Assembly: GCA_036675275.1 (NCBI GenBank)
Contig: JAKFFG010000023.1
Span: 62,001 to 126,000, forward strand
Length of the DNA stretch: 64,000 nucleotides
Direction: 5' to 3'
From: Pollutimonas sp036675275
Lineage (GTDB): Bacteria > Pseudomonadota > Gammaproteobacteria > Burkholderiales > Burkholderiaceae_B
Shown: in pieces, positions 1 through 9,018 of the stretch
Layout: every line of letters begins with the position of its first letter
Numbering within the stretch: position 1 is the stretch's first letter
Notes under the pieces: generated by a model
What the model was told of the DNA's origin: nothing
Seen by the model: only the letters and a program-made list of their open reading frames with translations
Databases searched by the model: none
Position numbers and translations under genes: made by a program

Positions 1-620
1 ACTGGCAGGCGTGGTGTCGCCTGAAGCGCGGCCTGTTCGAAAATGCGCAGCTTGTGGGAGCCGCTGATGGGAAGCATGAGGTGCTCTGTCTCTAATATTG
101 CCGCCAGCGTCATGCTGATTCTTTCATGCGCCGCGTGCAATGGGCTGATGTGGATATAACGTTGGCTTGTCTGCGGATCAAGTGCCTGTGCAAGCTGCGG
201 CGCATCAGGAAATAAAGACGCGGTGTGGCCATCATCGCCCATGCCCAGCACAGTCACGGTTATGGCATGAGTTTGCCGGTTGGCGTCCTGCAGACTCCGT
301 TCCAGGTCGTCCGGGTGGCTGACCAAGCCGGTGAAGCGCGCATGCTCGGCGCGGTTCTTCAATAAATGGCTGCGCACCAGCAATTCGTTGCTGTCTGGAT
401 GGTCTGGAGGAACAAAGCGTTCATCGACCAGCGTGACATGAATTTTTTCCCAGGGTAGGTCTTCCAGGCTCAGTTGCTCGAACAGTGGCACGGGCGACCG
501 TCCGCCGGAGACGGCCAGCCCGGCATTGCCCGTCCGCTCGATGGCATTGCGCAGCAATGTGGATATGTGGCCCACGATGGCATCCAGGCAGTCTTGCTGC
601 GTGTCGAAATCATGTCGCAT
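1..620 (-). CDS. pgl: 6-phosphogluconolactonase, 3' end outside window
   Basis: Hydrolyses 6-phosphogluconolactone, the product of Zwf, to 6-phosphogluconate in the cytoplasm. Read on the minus strand from the ATG at 620, the frame stays open to the window edge (about 206 codons of an expected 230 or so, so only the C-terminus is missing). Family motifs visible are an early LAVSGGRSP (sugar-phosphate binding), VDERFVPPDHPDSNE, and LGMGDDGHTASLFPD, which are diagnostic of the DevB/Pgl family. The ATG lies one base after the zwf stop (TGA-A-ATG), so the two genes are translationally coupled and share the zwf promoter. Only the missing end is uncertain. Confidence 0.93.
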   Translation of the reverse strand, partial: MRHDFDTQQDCLDAIVGHISTLLRNAIERTGNAGLAVSGGRSPVPLFEQLSLEDLPWEKIHVTLVDERFVPPDHPDSNELLVRSHLLKNRAEHARFTGLVSHPDDLERSLQDANRQTHAITVTVLGMGDDGHTASLFPDAPQLAQALDPQTSQRYIHISPLHAAHERISMTLAAILETEHLMLPISGSHKLRIFEQAALQATPRLP

Positions 621-621
621 T

Positions 622-2082
622 TCAGGTCTCCTCGTGCCACAAGACGCCGGCACGCGAAGCCAGGGCGCTTGAAGCCGCCGGCCCCCAACTGCCTGCCGTG
701 TAGGTTTTCGGTGGAATGGAATACTTGCTCCAGCACTCCAGTATGGGTTCGACCCAGGCCCAGGCCTGTGCCTGTTCGTCGCGGCGCATGAAGAGCGACA
801 ACTGTCCGCGTATGACTTCCAGCAACAGTCGTTCATAGGCGTCGGCGCGGCGCGCCTTGAACATGGTGGGAAAATCCAGGTTGAGGTAAGTCGACTGCAG
901 ATTCATGGCGTCGCCCGGCTCCTTGGCCAGGAAATACAGGCGCACGCTTTCTTTGGGCTGCAAGCCTATGACCATCCGGTTGGCCGAATGCAGGCCCATG
1001 GGCGAGGGAAACAGCGCATGCGGAACGTCGCGGAAGTTGATGACGATCTCCGCTACACGCTCTTGCAGGCGTTTGCCGGTACGCAGAAAGAACGGTATGC
1101 CCGCCCAGCGCCAGTTGACGATTTCCGCCTGCAGGGCGACAAAGGTTTCGGTATTGCTGTCTGCGGCAACGTGTTGTTCTTCACGGTATCCGGCCACCGG
1201 CTTGCCGTTGATAGCGCCGCTGCGGTACTGGCCCCGCACGCTTTTGGACAGCACGTCTTCAGTACTGAAGGGTTTCAGCGACCTGAGCACCTTCAGCTTT
1301 TCGTCCCGTATGGCATCTTCTGAAAGACTGGGAGGAGGCTCCATGGCCACGATGCACAAAAGCTGCAGAAGATGGCTCTGCAGCATGTCTCTCAGCGCTC
1401 CGGTGCGATCATAAAATTCGCCACGCCCTTCCACGCCCAGGTCTTCGGCAATGGTGATCTGTATATTGTCTATCCACTCGCGGCGCCACAGGGGTTCGAA
1501 CAGTGTGTTGCCAAAGCGGATTGCCATCAGGTTCTGTACCGATTCCTTGCCCAGGTAGTGATCGATACGATAGATCTGGTTTTCCGTGAAGCACCGTCCC
1601 ACCGCCTCGCTGATGGTGTCCGACGATTTCAGGTCGTGGCCAAGAGGCTTTTCCAGCACCACCCGCACATGCGGATGGTTCAGTCCTACCGCGGCTAGAT
1701 TCTGGCAGATCGATATGAACAGATGGGGAGCGGTAGCCAAATAGCATACGGTGATGCGCTCGCCCGGGCTGCTCATGGCCTGAACCAGATTCCGGTAGTC
1801 TTGCGCATTGTTTGCGTCCAGCGTGTGGAAGTGCAGGCGGCTGGCGAAGCTTTCCCATATGCCTTCATCGTAGTCACTGCCCAATTTGGGTCGGACCCTT
1901 CGCTGCAGCAGCTCCAGATAGCCCTCAAGGCCGAGAGCCTCTCGCCCAAGCGCAAAAATGCGGCCGTCCGCATGCAAGGCGCCGGCCTTGTGGGCCTGGT
2001 ATAGCGCCGGAAGCAGTTTGCGCAGAGCCAGGTCGCCGGTGCCGCCGAAAAAGACAATATCGAATGCCGGCGTGGTGGCCAT
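622..2082 (-). CDS. zwf: glucose-6-phosphate 1-dehydrogenase
   Basis: Oxidises glucose 6-phosphate to 6-phosphogluconolactone, the first step of the Entner-Doudoroff and oxidative pentose-phosphate routes. The protein is about 486 residues, normal for the family. The dinucleotide-binding GGTGDLA lies at residues 13-19 and the substrate/active-site signature RIDHYLGKE at about 172-180. The frame is open a further 16 codons upstream, but I chose the ATG at 2082 because GGAG sits 9 bases before it and the fingerprint then starts at the usual distance. It is transcribed divergently from the LacI-type regulator. A HexR-like palindrome lies 21 bp upstream. No gnd is seen, but edd-eda are 14 kb away. 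Confidence 0.96.
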   Translation of the reverse strand: MATTPAFDIVFFGGTGDLALRKLLPALYQAHKAGALHADGRIFALGREALGLEGYLELLQRRVRPKLGSDYDEGIWESFASRLHFHTLDANNAQDYRNLVQAMSSPGERITVCYLATAPHLFISICQNLAAVGLNHPHVRVVLEKPLGHDLKSSDTISEAVGRCFTENQIYRIDHYLGKESVQNLMAIRFGNTLFEPLWRREWIDNIQITIAEDLGVEGRGEFYDRTGALRDMLQSHLLQLLCIVAMEPPPSLSEDAIRDEKLKVLRSLKPFSTEDVLSKSVRGQYRSGAINGKPVAGYREEQHVAADSNTETFVALQAEIVNWRWAGIPFFLRTGKRLQERVAEIVINFRDVPHALFPSPMGLHSANRMVIGLQPKESVRLYFLAKEPGDAMNLQSTYLNLDFPTMFKARRADAYERLLLEVIRGQLSLFMRRDEQAQAWAWVEPILECWSKYSIPPKTYTAGSWGPAASSALASRAGVLWHEET

Positions 2083-2102
2083 GGCAAGCTCCGTAACTGA
2101 AA

Positions 2103-2119
2103 ATGTAATTAAGCTACAT
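2103..2119. promoter_or_regulatory. HexR-like operator upstream of zwf
   Basis: The 17-mer ATGTAATTAAGCTACAT is an interrupted palindrome ATGTA-N7-TACAT, 21 bp before the zwf start codon. The same arms and spacing recur upstream of edd (18544-18560, with a degenerate copy at 18608-18624). Both genes are classical targets of HexR (RpiR family), whose reported sites have the form TGTA-rich arms around an AT-rich centre. No hexR gene is in the window, so the regulator is inferred. Confidence 0.7.
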
Positions 2120-2186
2120 GTGGCGGACAATGTAAAGTGCGCAAAATTAGGGGTAAGCCCTTAATTGAGTGGCGCGGGGGGCGGTG

Positions 2187-2212
2187 CAATAATGTAATCG
2201 ATTACATTATTG
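2187..2212. promoter_or_regulatory. 26-bp perfect palindrome, LacI-type operator
   Basis: A perfect 26-bp inverted repeat with no spacer and a central CG. Its core is TGTAATCGATTACA, with arms extending to CAATAA on the left and TTATTG on the right. It ends 14 bp before the LacI-family start codon at 2227. Central-CpG even palindromes are typical LacI-family operators, so autoregulation and control of the downstream sugar operon are likely. It could also affect zwf, which starts 105 bp away on the other strand. Confidence 0.75.
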
Positions 2213-2226
2213 AAGACGGAGCGCTC

Positions 2227-3222
2227 ATGCGCAGTGTGTCAATTGCCAAAGTCGCCGAACATGCGGGTGTATCCGTAGCAACTGTGTCGCGCGTCCTTAA
2301 TGGCAATCTGGTGGTCAAGGAAGCGACGAGGGCGCGGGTGGCAGCTTCCATTCACGCCATGGGCTACCGTGTGAATCATCTGGCGCGCAGCTTGCGCACC
2401 GATGAAAGCCGCTTGTTGCTGGCCATGGTTCCCGATATCGGCAATCCTTTTTACGCGCAAATCGTCCAGGGAATCGATGGGGCAATGCAGCAGCGGGGCT
2501 ACTCGCTTTTGCTGTGTGAAACAGGGGGCGATGCCGGGCGTGAGCGCAAATACTTCGACCTTCTTGAATCGCGCCGGGCGGACGGCGCGATCTGCCTGGA
2601 TGCCGACACGGTGCAGCAGGTTCTGCATGAGCAAACCATGAACTTTCCCTGGGTCGCCTGTTGCGAGTTCGATCCACAGGCGGCGGTTCCTTATGTCGGC
2701 ATCGACAACCGGGCCGCGGCCCGCGAAGCGACAACATGCCTTATCGAAAAAGGCCATACGCGCATCGCATTCCTTAATTCGGATACACGTTTCATGTACG
2801 CCCGGGAGCGCCTGCATGGGTATATTGAAGCCATGGAGCAAGCCGGTATTGCAATGGATCCCGATTATTGCATCGCGCTGGAAACCCTGGATTTCTCGGC
2901 CGGCAAGAAGGCGGTGACGCGGCTCTTGGCCTTGCCGCGGCGGCCGACCGCCGTGTTCGCCGTTGCCGACACGCTCGCGATAGGCGTTCTAAGGGGACTG
3001 CACGATGCCAGGCTACGCGTGCCGGAAGACATGGCCGTCATGGGGTTTGATGACATTGCCTTGGCTGAACAAACTTGCCCGGCCCTCAGTACGGTAAGAC
3101 AGCCGATGAGGGCGCTGGGCGAGCAGGCGGCAAATCTGTTGCTCAAACAGCTGGATGACCGCGCCACACCCGCCGCCGGCGTGGTGCTGCCGCATCATTT
3201 AGTGCTGCGGGAGAGCGCCTGA
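2227..3222 (+). CDS. LacI-family transcriptional regulator of the CUT2 sugar operon
   Basis: About 331 residues. The N-terminal LacI helix-turn-helix reads SIAKVAEHAGVSVATVSRVLNG, followed by the hinge helix (NHLARSLRT) and a periplasmic-binding-protein-like sensor domain beginning at LLLAMVPDIGNPFYA. The frame is open 30 codons further upstream, but the ATG at 2227 with GGAG 6 bases before it matches the family N-terminus. The stop codon overlaps the next start (TGATG), so it is the first gene of the transporter operon. The perfect palindrome directly upstream is the obvious operator. The effector is unknown; by analogy it would be the imported sugar or an early intermediate. Confidence 0.92.
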   Translation: MRSVSIAKVAEHAGVSVATVSRVLNGNLVVKEATRARVAASIHAMGYRVNHLARSLRTDESRLLLAMVPDIGNPFYAQIVQGIDGAMQQRGYSLLLCETGGDAGRERKYFDLLESRRADGAICLDADTVQQVLHEQTMNFPWVACCEFDPQAAVPYVGIDNRAAAREATTCLIEKGHTRIAFLNSDTRFMYARERLHGYIEAMEQAGIAMDPDYCIALETLDFSAGKKAVTRLLALPRRPTAVFAVADTLAIGVLRGLHDARLRVPEDMAVMGFDDIALAEQTCPALSTVRQPMRALGEQAANLLLKQLDDRATPAAGVVLPHHLVLRESA

Positions 3223-4718
3223 TGAGTCTTGCCGTCAAGTTCGAAGCCATCAGCAAGGATTTCGGTTCCGTGCGGGTTCTGCACAAGGTCAGTTTCGACA
3301 TGGACCGCGGCCGCGTCTACGGTTTGCTGGGCGAGAACGGCGCCGGCAAATCCACGCTGATGAAAATCCTGTGCGGCTACGAGAAGCCGTCCGAAGGACG
3401 CTTGCTTATCAATGCTCAACCGCGTGATTTCGCATCCTTGCGCGACGCCGAACGCGAGGGCATTGTCTTGATTCACCAGGAAATCAACCTGGCCGACGAT
3501 CTCACCATCGCTGAAAACATTTTCCTGGGCCACGAAAAAAAGCAGGGTTGCTTCCTGGACAATAAGGCCATGAGCCGCGAGGCGGCGCGACTGCTGGAAA
3601 AAGTAGGCCTGAATGCGGATCCCGCCACGCGGGTGAGCCGCCTTATCGTCGCGGAAAAGCAGCTTGTTGAGATTGCCAAGGCGCTGGCCAAGGATGCGCG
3701 CCTGCTCGTCATGGATGAACCGACGGCCACCTTGACTCCTGGCGAAACGGAAAGGCTGTTTGCCCTTATCGAACAATTCCGCAAGGCCGGCGTCACCATA
3801 GTCTATATTTCGCACAAGCTGGACGAGGTAAAGCGCATTACCGATGAAATCGTGGTGATGCGAGATGGCCAGTACATTACCCGCGCGCCCACGTCCAGCG
3901 TGTCGCGCCAGGAGATGGCCAATCTTATGGTGGGGCGCGAACTGGCCGATCTGTTTCCGCCCCGGACGCCGATGCAATCCAGCCTCGCACCCATACTCGA
4001 AGTCCGTGGCCTGATTGTGCCGGGGTGGGCCGCCGACGTGAGCTTCGACGTTCGCCCCGGCGAAATACTTGGCTTTGCAGGCCTGGTCGGTGCGGGGCGA
4101 ACCGAGCTTTTCGAGGGTTTGCTGGGATTGCGGCCACGTACCGAGGGACGAATCTTCCTGCAGGGGAAGGAAACACCGTTGCGCAGTCCCCGGCAGGCGG
4201 CCCGGCATGGTGTCACCTATCTTAGCGAGGACAGAAAAGGCAAAGGCATTTTGCTGGCCTTCGGAATGCGCCAGAACGTGACTCTGATGGCCCTGGAGCG
4301 CTACGCACGTCCTTTGTTGAACGAACAGGCCGAGCGGCGGGCCCTGGACACGGCCATACATCAGTTCGGCATACGCAGCGGCAATGCCGATAATCTGGCC
4401 TCGGCCCTGTCCGGCGGAAACCAGCAGAAGCTTGCGCTCGCAAAGGTGCTGCATCCCGATCCGCGCGTGGTCATTCTCGACGAGCCTACGCGGGGCGTCG
4501 ATGTTGGGGCCAAACGCGACATCTACTTCCTGATCCATGGCCTGGCGCAACAGGGTCTGGCGGTCATCGTCATTTCATCGGAACTGATGGAACTCATAGG
4601 CTTATGCCACCGCGTCGCCGTCATGCGTTCCGGACGCCTGCAAGCCCTCCTCGCGACCGAAAACCTCAACGAAAAGGAACTGATTGCCCATGCAACCGGA
4701 ACACACCAAGCCGCCTGA
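3222..4718 (+). CDS. sugar ABC transporter ATPase, RbsA/CUT2 type (tandem ABC domains)
   Basis: The energising subunit of a ribose-type (CUT2) importer, 498 residues with two ABC modules. The first has Walker A GENGAGKST and Walker B LLVMDEPTATLTPGE. The second has the signature LSGGNQQKLALAKVL and Walker B VVILDEPTRGVDVGAK. As is usual for RbsA/XylG proteins, the second module lacks a canonical P-loop (GLVGAGRTE). The start overlaps the regulator stop by one base and the end overlaps the permease start by 29 bases, so translation is coupled. Substrate cannot be read from this subunit. Confidence 0.94.
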   Translation: MSLAVKFEAISKDFGSVRVLHKVSFDMDRGRVYGLLGENGAGKSTLMKILCGYEKPSEGRLLINAQPRDFASLRDAEREGIVLIHQEINLADDLTIAENIFLGHEKKQGCFLDNKAMSREAARLLEKVGLNADPATRVSRLIVAEKQLVEIAKALAKDARLLVMDEPTATLTPGETERLFALIEQFRKAGVTIVYISHKLDEVKRITDEIVVMRDGQYITRAPTSSVSRQEMANLMVGRELADLFPPRTPMQSSLAPILEVRGLIVPGWAADVSFDVRPGEILGFAGLVGAGRTELFEGLLGLRPRTEGRIFLQGKETPLRSPRQAARHGVTYLSEDRKGKGILLAFGMRQNVTLMALERYARPLLNEQAERRALDTAIHQFGIRSGNADNLASALSGGNQQKLALAKVLHPDPRVVILDEPTRGVDVGAKRDIYFLIHGLAQQGLAVIVISSELMELIGLCHRVAVMRSGRLQALLATENLNEKELIAHATGTHQAA

Positions 4719-5718
4719 AGCGCCGTCCCCGGCCAGGCCCATGGCGCGGCGGGATGCCCCGACATGGGCCAGCCGGCTGCACGGGCTGGGTCCTGTCGCC
4801 GGCCTCGTGCTCTTGTGCATCGCCGGTACGATGCTCAACAGCAATTTCGCCGATATCGACAACATCATGAACGTGCTTACGCGCACCGCGTTCATCGGCA
4901 TCATTTCGGTGGGCATGTGCTTTGTCATCATATCGGGCGGCATTGATCTTTCCGTTGGATCGATGGCGGCACTGATCGCGGGAAGCATGATACTCGTCAT
5001 GAATGCGCTGATGGGCGCCATTGCCTCGCCGCTATGGGTCATTGTGCTGGGCATGGCTTTCGCCCTGGTGCTGGGAGCGCTGCTCGGCCTGGCTCATGGC
5101 CTGCTTGTCACGCGGGGCCGTATCGAGCCTTTCATCGTGACGCTGGGTACGCTGGGTATTTTCCGGGCCTACCTCACTTACCTGTCGGACGGCGGCGCCA
5201 TCACGCTGGACATGAGTATTTCCGACGCTTATAGCCCGGTCTATTACGGCAGCCTGCTGGGCGTCCCGATACCCGTCTGGGTCTTTATTGCGATCGCGTT
5301 GTTGGGCGGCTTGCTGCTCAACCGCACAGCCTTCGGCCGCTATGTTCAAGCCATAGGTTCAAACGAGCAGGTGGCGCGATATGCGGCGGTCAATGTCGAT
5401 AAGACCAAGACGCTTACGTATGTGCTGCTGGGCGTATGTGTCGGCATTGCGACCGTGCTGTATGTGCCCCGCCTGGGATCGGCCAGCCCGACCACAGGCC
5501 TGCTTTGGGAACTCGAGGCCATCGCCGCGGTGATCGTGGGCGGAACCGCGTTGAAGGGCGGCGCGGGAACCATGACCGGTACCGTCGTTGGCGCCATATT
5601 GCTGTCTGTCATCGGCAATATCCTGAATCTTACGAGCATTATCAGCGTTTACTTGAACGCAGCAGTGCAGGGCTTTGTCATCATTGTCGTCGCTTTTCTG
5701 CAGCGTCGGCGTTCCTGA
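4690..5718 (+). CDS. sugar ABC transporter permease, RbsC/CUT2 type
   Basis: Inner-membrane permease of the CUT2 importer, about 342 residues with 8-10 hydrophobic segments after a hydrophilic N-terminal stretch of about 30 residues. Conserved CUT2 blocks are visible: GMCFVIISGGIDLSVGSMAAL in the second membrane helix region, VTLGTLGIFR, and AIAAVIVGGTALKGGAGT near the C-terminus. The ATG at 4690 is preceded by AAGGA at a normal distance; a TTG two codons upstream is possible but less likely. It overlaps the ATPase gene. Confidence 0.92.
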   Translation: MQPEHTKPPEAPSPARPMARRDAPTWASRLHGLGPVAGLVLLCIAGTMLNSNFADIDNIMNVLTRTAFIGIISVGMCFVIISGGIDLSVGSMAALIAGSMILVMNALMGAIASPLWVIVLGMAFALVLGALLGLAHGLLVTRGRIEPFIVTLGTLGIFRAYLTYLSDGGAITLDMSISDAYSPVYYGSLLGVPIPVWVFIAIALLGGLLLNRTAFGRYVQAIGSNEQVARYAAVNVDKTKTLTYVLLGVCVGIATVLYVPRLGSASPTTGLLWELEAIAAVIVGGTALKGGAGTMTGTVVGAILLSVIGNILNLTSIISVYLNAAVQGFVIIVVAFLQRRRS

Positions 5719-5772
5719 TGTTCATCGCAACAGACGGTTGCGACCTTTGAAGTATAAAAACTGGAGACCAAC

Positions 5773-6738
5773 ATGAAATTCTCGATACGAAAGCTGGTTA
5801 TTGCCGTGTCGGCGGTGGCAGCCGCCGGCCTGGGCTCAGGCGCCCTCGCTCAGGAAAAGGTCAATCTCGGCGTGTCCATACCGGCCGCGACGCACAGCTT
5901 TACCGCCGGCGTCGTCTGGTGGTCCAACAAGGCAAAAGCCGAGCTCGAAAAGGCGCATCCCAACTTGCAGGTAACGGTCAAGACCTCCAGCGGTGCGCCG
6001 CAACAGGCCAACCAGCTCCAGGACCTCCTGACCGTGAATCGCATCAATGCCCTGGTGATCATGCCTTTTGAGTCCGCCTCGCTTACCCAGCCCGTTGCGC
6101 AGGTCAAGAAGAAGGGCGTGTATGTCACGGTGGTGGACCGCGGCTTGACCGATACGAGCGCTCAGGATGCTTACGTGTCGGGCGATAACACGGCATTCGG
6201 CCGCCTTCCCGCCGAGTACCTGGTGAAGAAGCTGGGCGGCAAAGGCAATATCGTGGCATTGCGCGGCATTGCCACGACGCTCGACAACGAACGCATGGAT
6301 GCCTTCAACGCAGTCATAAAGAAGTATCCGGATATCAAGCTGCTCGATGCTCGCTACGCCAACTGGAATCGGGACGATGCCTTCAAGGTCATGCAGGATT
6401 ACCTGACGCGCTTCAAGCATATCGACGCGGTCTGGGCCGCCGACGACGACATGGCGTTCGGCGTGCTAAGGGCCATAGAGCAGTCCAAGCGCACCGACAT
6501 CAAAGAGGTGTTCGGCGGCGCGGGCGCCAAGGGCATGGTCAAGACTATTATTGACGGCAGCAACCCCTTGATCCAGGCCGACGTCTCGTACTCGCCCAAG
6601 TTCATCTACGACGCCATAAAATTGACTGCCGAGGCCAGGCTCAAGGGCGAGAACCTGCCCGCGACCACGATTATTCCGTCGGTGCTGATCACCAAGGAAA
6701 ATGCTAAAGACTTTTATTTTCCTGATTCCCCGTTCTAG
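5773..6738 (+). CDS. periplasmic sugar-binding protein, RbsB/CUT2 type
   Basis: The substrate-capturing component of the importer, 321 residues. A Sec signal peptide (KFSIRKLVIAVSAVAAAGLGSGALAQ) is cut around residue 26. The mature protein begins EKVNLGVSIP and has the type-1 periplasmic binding fold of the RbsB/YtfQ group (INALVIMPFES, YVSGDNTAFGRLPAEYL, WAADDDMAFGVLRAIEQ). GGAG precedes the ATG. A 54-bp gap separates it from the permease, the largest within this operon. The ligand cannot be decided from motifs; a hexose, polyol or sugar derivative is likely given the enzymes downstream. Confidence 0.92.
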   Translation: MKFSIRKLVIAVSAVAAAGLGSGALAQEKVNLGVSIPAATHSFTAGVVWWSNKAKAELEKAHPNLQVTVKTSSGAPQQANQLQDLLTVNRINALVIMPFESASLTQPVAQVKKKGVYVTVVDRGLTDTSAQDAYVSGDNTAFGRLPAEYLVKKLGGKGNIVALRGIATTLDNERMDAFNAVIKKYPDIKLLDARYANWNRDDAFKVMQDYLTRFKHIDAVWAADDDMAFGVLRAIEQSKRTDIKEVFGGAGAKGMVKTIIDGSNPLIQADVSYSPKFIYDAIKLTAEARLKGENLPATTIIPSVLITKENAKDFYFPDSPF

Positions 6739-6746
6739 GCGCTGAC

Positions 6747-7802
6747 ATGAAGACGATCAAGGGTCCGGGAATTTTCCTGGCGCAATTCGCAGGCGATCAG
6801 CCGCCATTCGACAGCCTTGATGGCCTGGCCCGGTGGGCCGGAGGCCTGGGCTACAAGGGTGTGCAAATACCCACTGGCAATCCGGCCTTGTTCGATCTTC
6901 AACAAGCGGCGGACAGTCAGGGATACTGCGACGACATACGCGGAATGCTGGCCGGACACGGGCTGGAAATTACTGAGTTGTCAACGCACTTGCAAGGGCA
7001 GTTGCTGGCTGTACATCCCGCCTACGATGCCTTGTTCGACGGATTTGCGGCGCCTGAGGTGCGGGGCAATCCGGCCGCTCGCCGGCAATGGGCACACGAA
7101 CAGTTGTTGCTGGCGGCGCGGGCATCGCAGCGATTGGGCCTGAAGGCGCATGCGACGTTTTCGGGGGCGCTGGCCTGGCCCTACCTGTACCCCTGGCCCC
7201 AGCGGCCGGCTGGTTTGGTCGACGAAGCCTTCGCCGAGCTGGCCCGCCGCTGGATGCCGGTGCTGCATGCCTTCGACGAGGCAGGCGTGGACATAAGCTA
7301 CGAGCTTCATCCCGGCGAAGACTTGCACGACGGGCTGACTTTCGAGCGCTTTCTCGACGCCGTGGGCGGACATGCGCGGGCCAATATCCTGTACGACCCG
7401 AGCCACTTCATGTTGCAACAACTGGATTACCTGGCTTTCATCGATATCTACCACGAGCGCATCCGTTCTTTTCATGTGAAGGACGCGGAATTCCGGCCCG
7501 ACGGCCGCCAGGGCGTATACGGTGGTTACGCTGACTGGATAAACCGCGCCGGACGCTTCCGTTCCCTGGGAGACGGGCAGGTGGACTTCGGATCCATTTT
7601 CTCCAAGATGGCGCAGTACGATTATCCCGGCTGGGCGGTGCTGGAGTGGGAGTGCTGCATCAAGCATCCGGAGCAGGGCGCGGCGGAAGGCGCACCCTTC
7701 ATCGCCCGGCATATCATCCAGGTGGCCGAGCACGCTTTCGACGACTTTGTGAAAACCGGAACGTCGAAAGATCAGCATAAAGCCCTGCTGGGAATCACTT
7801 GA
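6747..7802 (+). CDS. TIM-barrel sugar isomerase/epimerase (AP endonuclease family 2 fold)
   Basis: About 351 residues of the xylose-isomerase-like TIM-barrel family that includes IolE, Hyi and the 3-keto-sugar enzymes. Recognisable segments are GYKGVQIPTGNPALFD near the start, the metal-ligand strand VDISYELHPGEDLHDG, NILYDPSHFMLQQLD, and RIRSFHVKDAEFRPDGRQG with the VKD histidine/aspartate block. It lies 8 bp after the binding protein and overlaps the upstream edge of the oxidoreductase, so it belongs to the same operon. Pairing with a Gfo/Idh/MocA enzyme suggests oxidation of a sugar followed by isomerisation or elimination. The exact reaction is unknown. Confidence 0.85.
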   Translation: MKTIKGPGIFLAQFAGDQPPFDSLDGLARWAGGLGYKGVQIPTGNPALFDLQQAADSQGYCDDIRGMLAGHGLEITELSTHLQGQLLAVHPAYDALFDGFAAPEVRGNPAARRQWAHEQLLLAARASQRLGLKAHATFSGALAWPYLYPWPQRPAGLVDEAFAELARRWMPVLHAFDEAGVDISYELHPGEDLHDGLTFERFLDAVGGHARANILYDPSHFMLQQLDYLAFIDIYHERIRSFHVKDAEFRPDGRQGVYGGYADWINRAGRFRSLGDGQVDFGSIFSKMAQYDYPGWAVLEWECCIKHPEQGAAEGAPFIARHIIQVAEHAFDDFVKTGTSKDQHKALLGIT

Positions 7803-7813
7803 GGAAAACTGTG

Positions 7814-8962
7814 ATGCATAGGCGCATAAAACTTGGCATGGTAGGAGGCGGCCGTGGCGCGTTCATAGGCGCCGTGCACCGCATGGCGGCTCGCCTGGAT
7901 GACCGTTACGATCTGGTGGCGGGCGCCATGTCCAGCGATGCGGAACGGGCCGCGGCAAGCGCCGCCGACGTCGGAATATGCCCTGCGCGCAGCTATGTCG
8001 ACTGGCGTGAAATGGCGGCGCGCGAAGGTGAATTGCGCCGTAGCGGGCAGGATGGGATTACCGCGGTTTCCATTGTTACCCCCAATCATTTGCATGCGCC
8101 CATTGCCAAGGCATTTCTGCAAGAGGGCATACATGTCATCTGCGACAAGCCCATGGCGATATCGCTGGATGAGGCGCTGGAACTGCAGAAGCTCGCGCGC
8201 CAAAGCGGCCTGCTGTTTGTGCTGACGCATACATACACCGGTTATCCCATGATACGTCATGCGCGCTCCCTGGTGGCGGAAGGCGCCATAGGTGAACTGA
8301 GGTTGCTGCAGGTCGAGTATTCGCAAGACTGGTGGGCCGATGCCTCAGCCCTGACCGGCGAAGGCGGCTGGCGCGAGAATCCGGCAGTGGCCGGACCCGC
8401 CGGCACACTGGGCGACGTGGGCATACATGCGTATCAGCTGGCAAGCTACGTCAGCGGTCATGAGCCCGATGAAATTGCCGCCGAGCTGCATTCATTCGGA
8501 CCGGGCAGGGTGCTGGACGACCACGTCCAGGTCATGATGCGCTATGCCAACGGCGCGCGCGGCACGCTTTGGGCCAGCCAGGTGGCCACAGGCTGCGAAA
8601 ACGCGCTTACCCTGCGGGTGTACGGAACGGCCGCGCAACTGCGTTTCAACCAGGAAGAACCGAATGTGCTGTGGCTGATTCCGCAAGGCGGGCAGGCGCA
8701 ACGGCTTACGCGCGGACGTGTGACGGGCGACGCCGCCATGAAGGCTACGCGCATCCCTGCGGGCCATCCAGAAGGTTATATCGAAGCCTTCGCCCAACTG
8801 TACCGTGACGCGGCCGACCAGATTGCCGCCCTGGAAGCGGGTCAGTCGCCCGCGACTGGTGCGGGCTTTCTCACCGGAGTCGACGATGGCGTATCCGGTC
8901 ACCGGTTTATCGAAACGGTATTGAAGAGCCACCATTCGAACGCGGCATGGGTTAGGCTATAG
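7814..8962 (+). CDS. Gfo/Idh/MocA-family oxidoreductase
   Basis: An NAD(P)-dependent sugar or polyol dehydrogenase, about 382 residues. The N-terminal Rossmann motif reads KLGMVGGGRGAFIG, followed by the family hallmark HVICDKPMAI (the lysine of the C-D-K-P motif) and a C-terminal beta-sheet substrate domain containing GDVGIHAYQLA. I chose the ATG at 7814 because GAGG lies 9 bases upstream; the GTG one codon earlier is also possible. It is the last gene of the CUT2 operon. Enzymes of this family act on myo-inositol, glucose-fructose, levoglucosan and 3-keto sugars, among others, so the substrate is left open. Confidence 0.9.
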   Translation: MHRRIKLGMVGGGRGAFIGAVHRMAARLDDRYDLVAGAMSSDAERAAASAADVGICPARSYVDWREMAAREGELRRSGQDGITAVSIVTPNHLHAPIAKAFLQEGIHVICDKPMAISLDEALELQKLARQSGLLFVLTHTYTGYPMIRHARSLVAEGAIGELRLLQVEYSQDWWADASALTGEGGWRENPAVAGPAGTLGDVGIHAYQLASYVSGHEPDEIAAELHSFGPGRVLDDHVQVMMRYANGARGTLWASQVATGCENALTLRVYGTAAQLRFNQEEPNVLWLIPQGGQAQRLTRGRVTGDAAMKATRIPAGHPEGYIEAFAQLYRDAADQIAALEAGQSPATGAGFLTGVDDGVSGHRFIETVLKSHHSNAAWVRL

Positions 8963-9018
8963 CATCGCGCGCAAGCCGGCGCGGCATCGATTCACCCATT
9001 CCATCTGTTGAACGCATC

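Noticed and set aside
3195..4550. Minus-strand open frame over the CUT2 ATPase gene
   Set aside because: Antisense to complete Walker and signature motifs.
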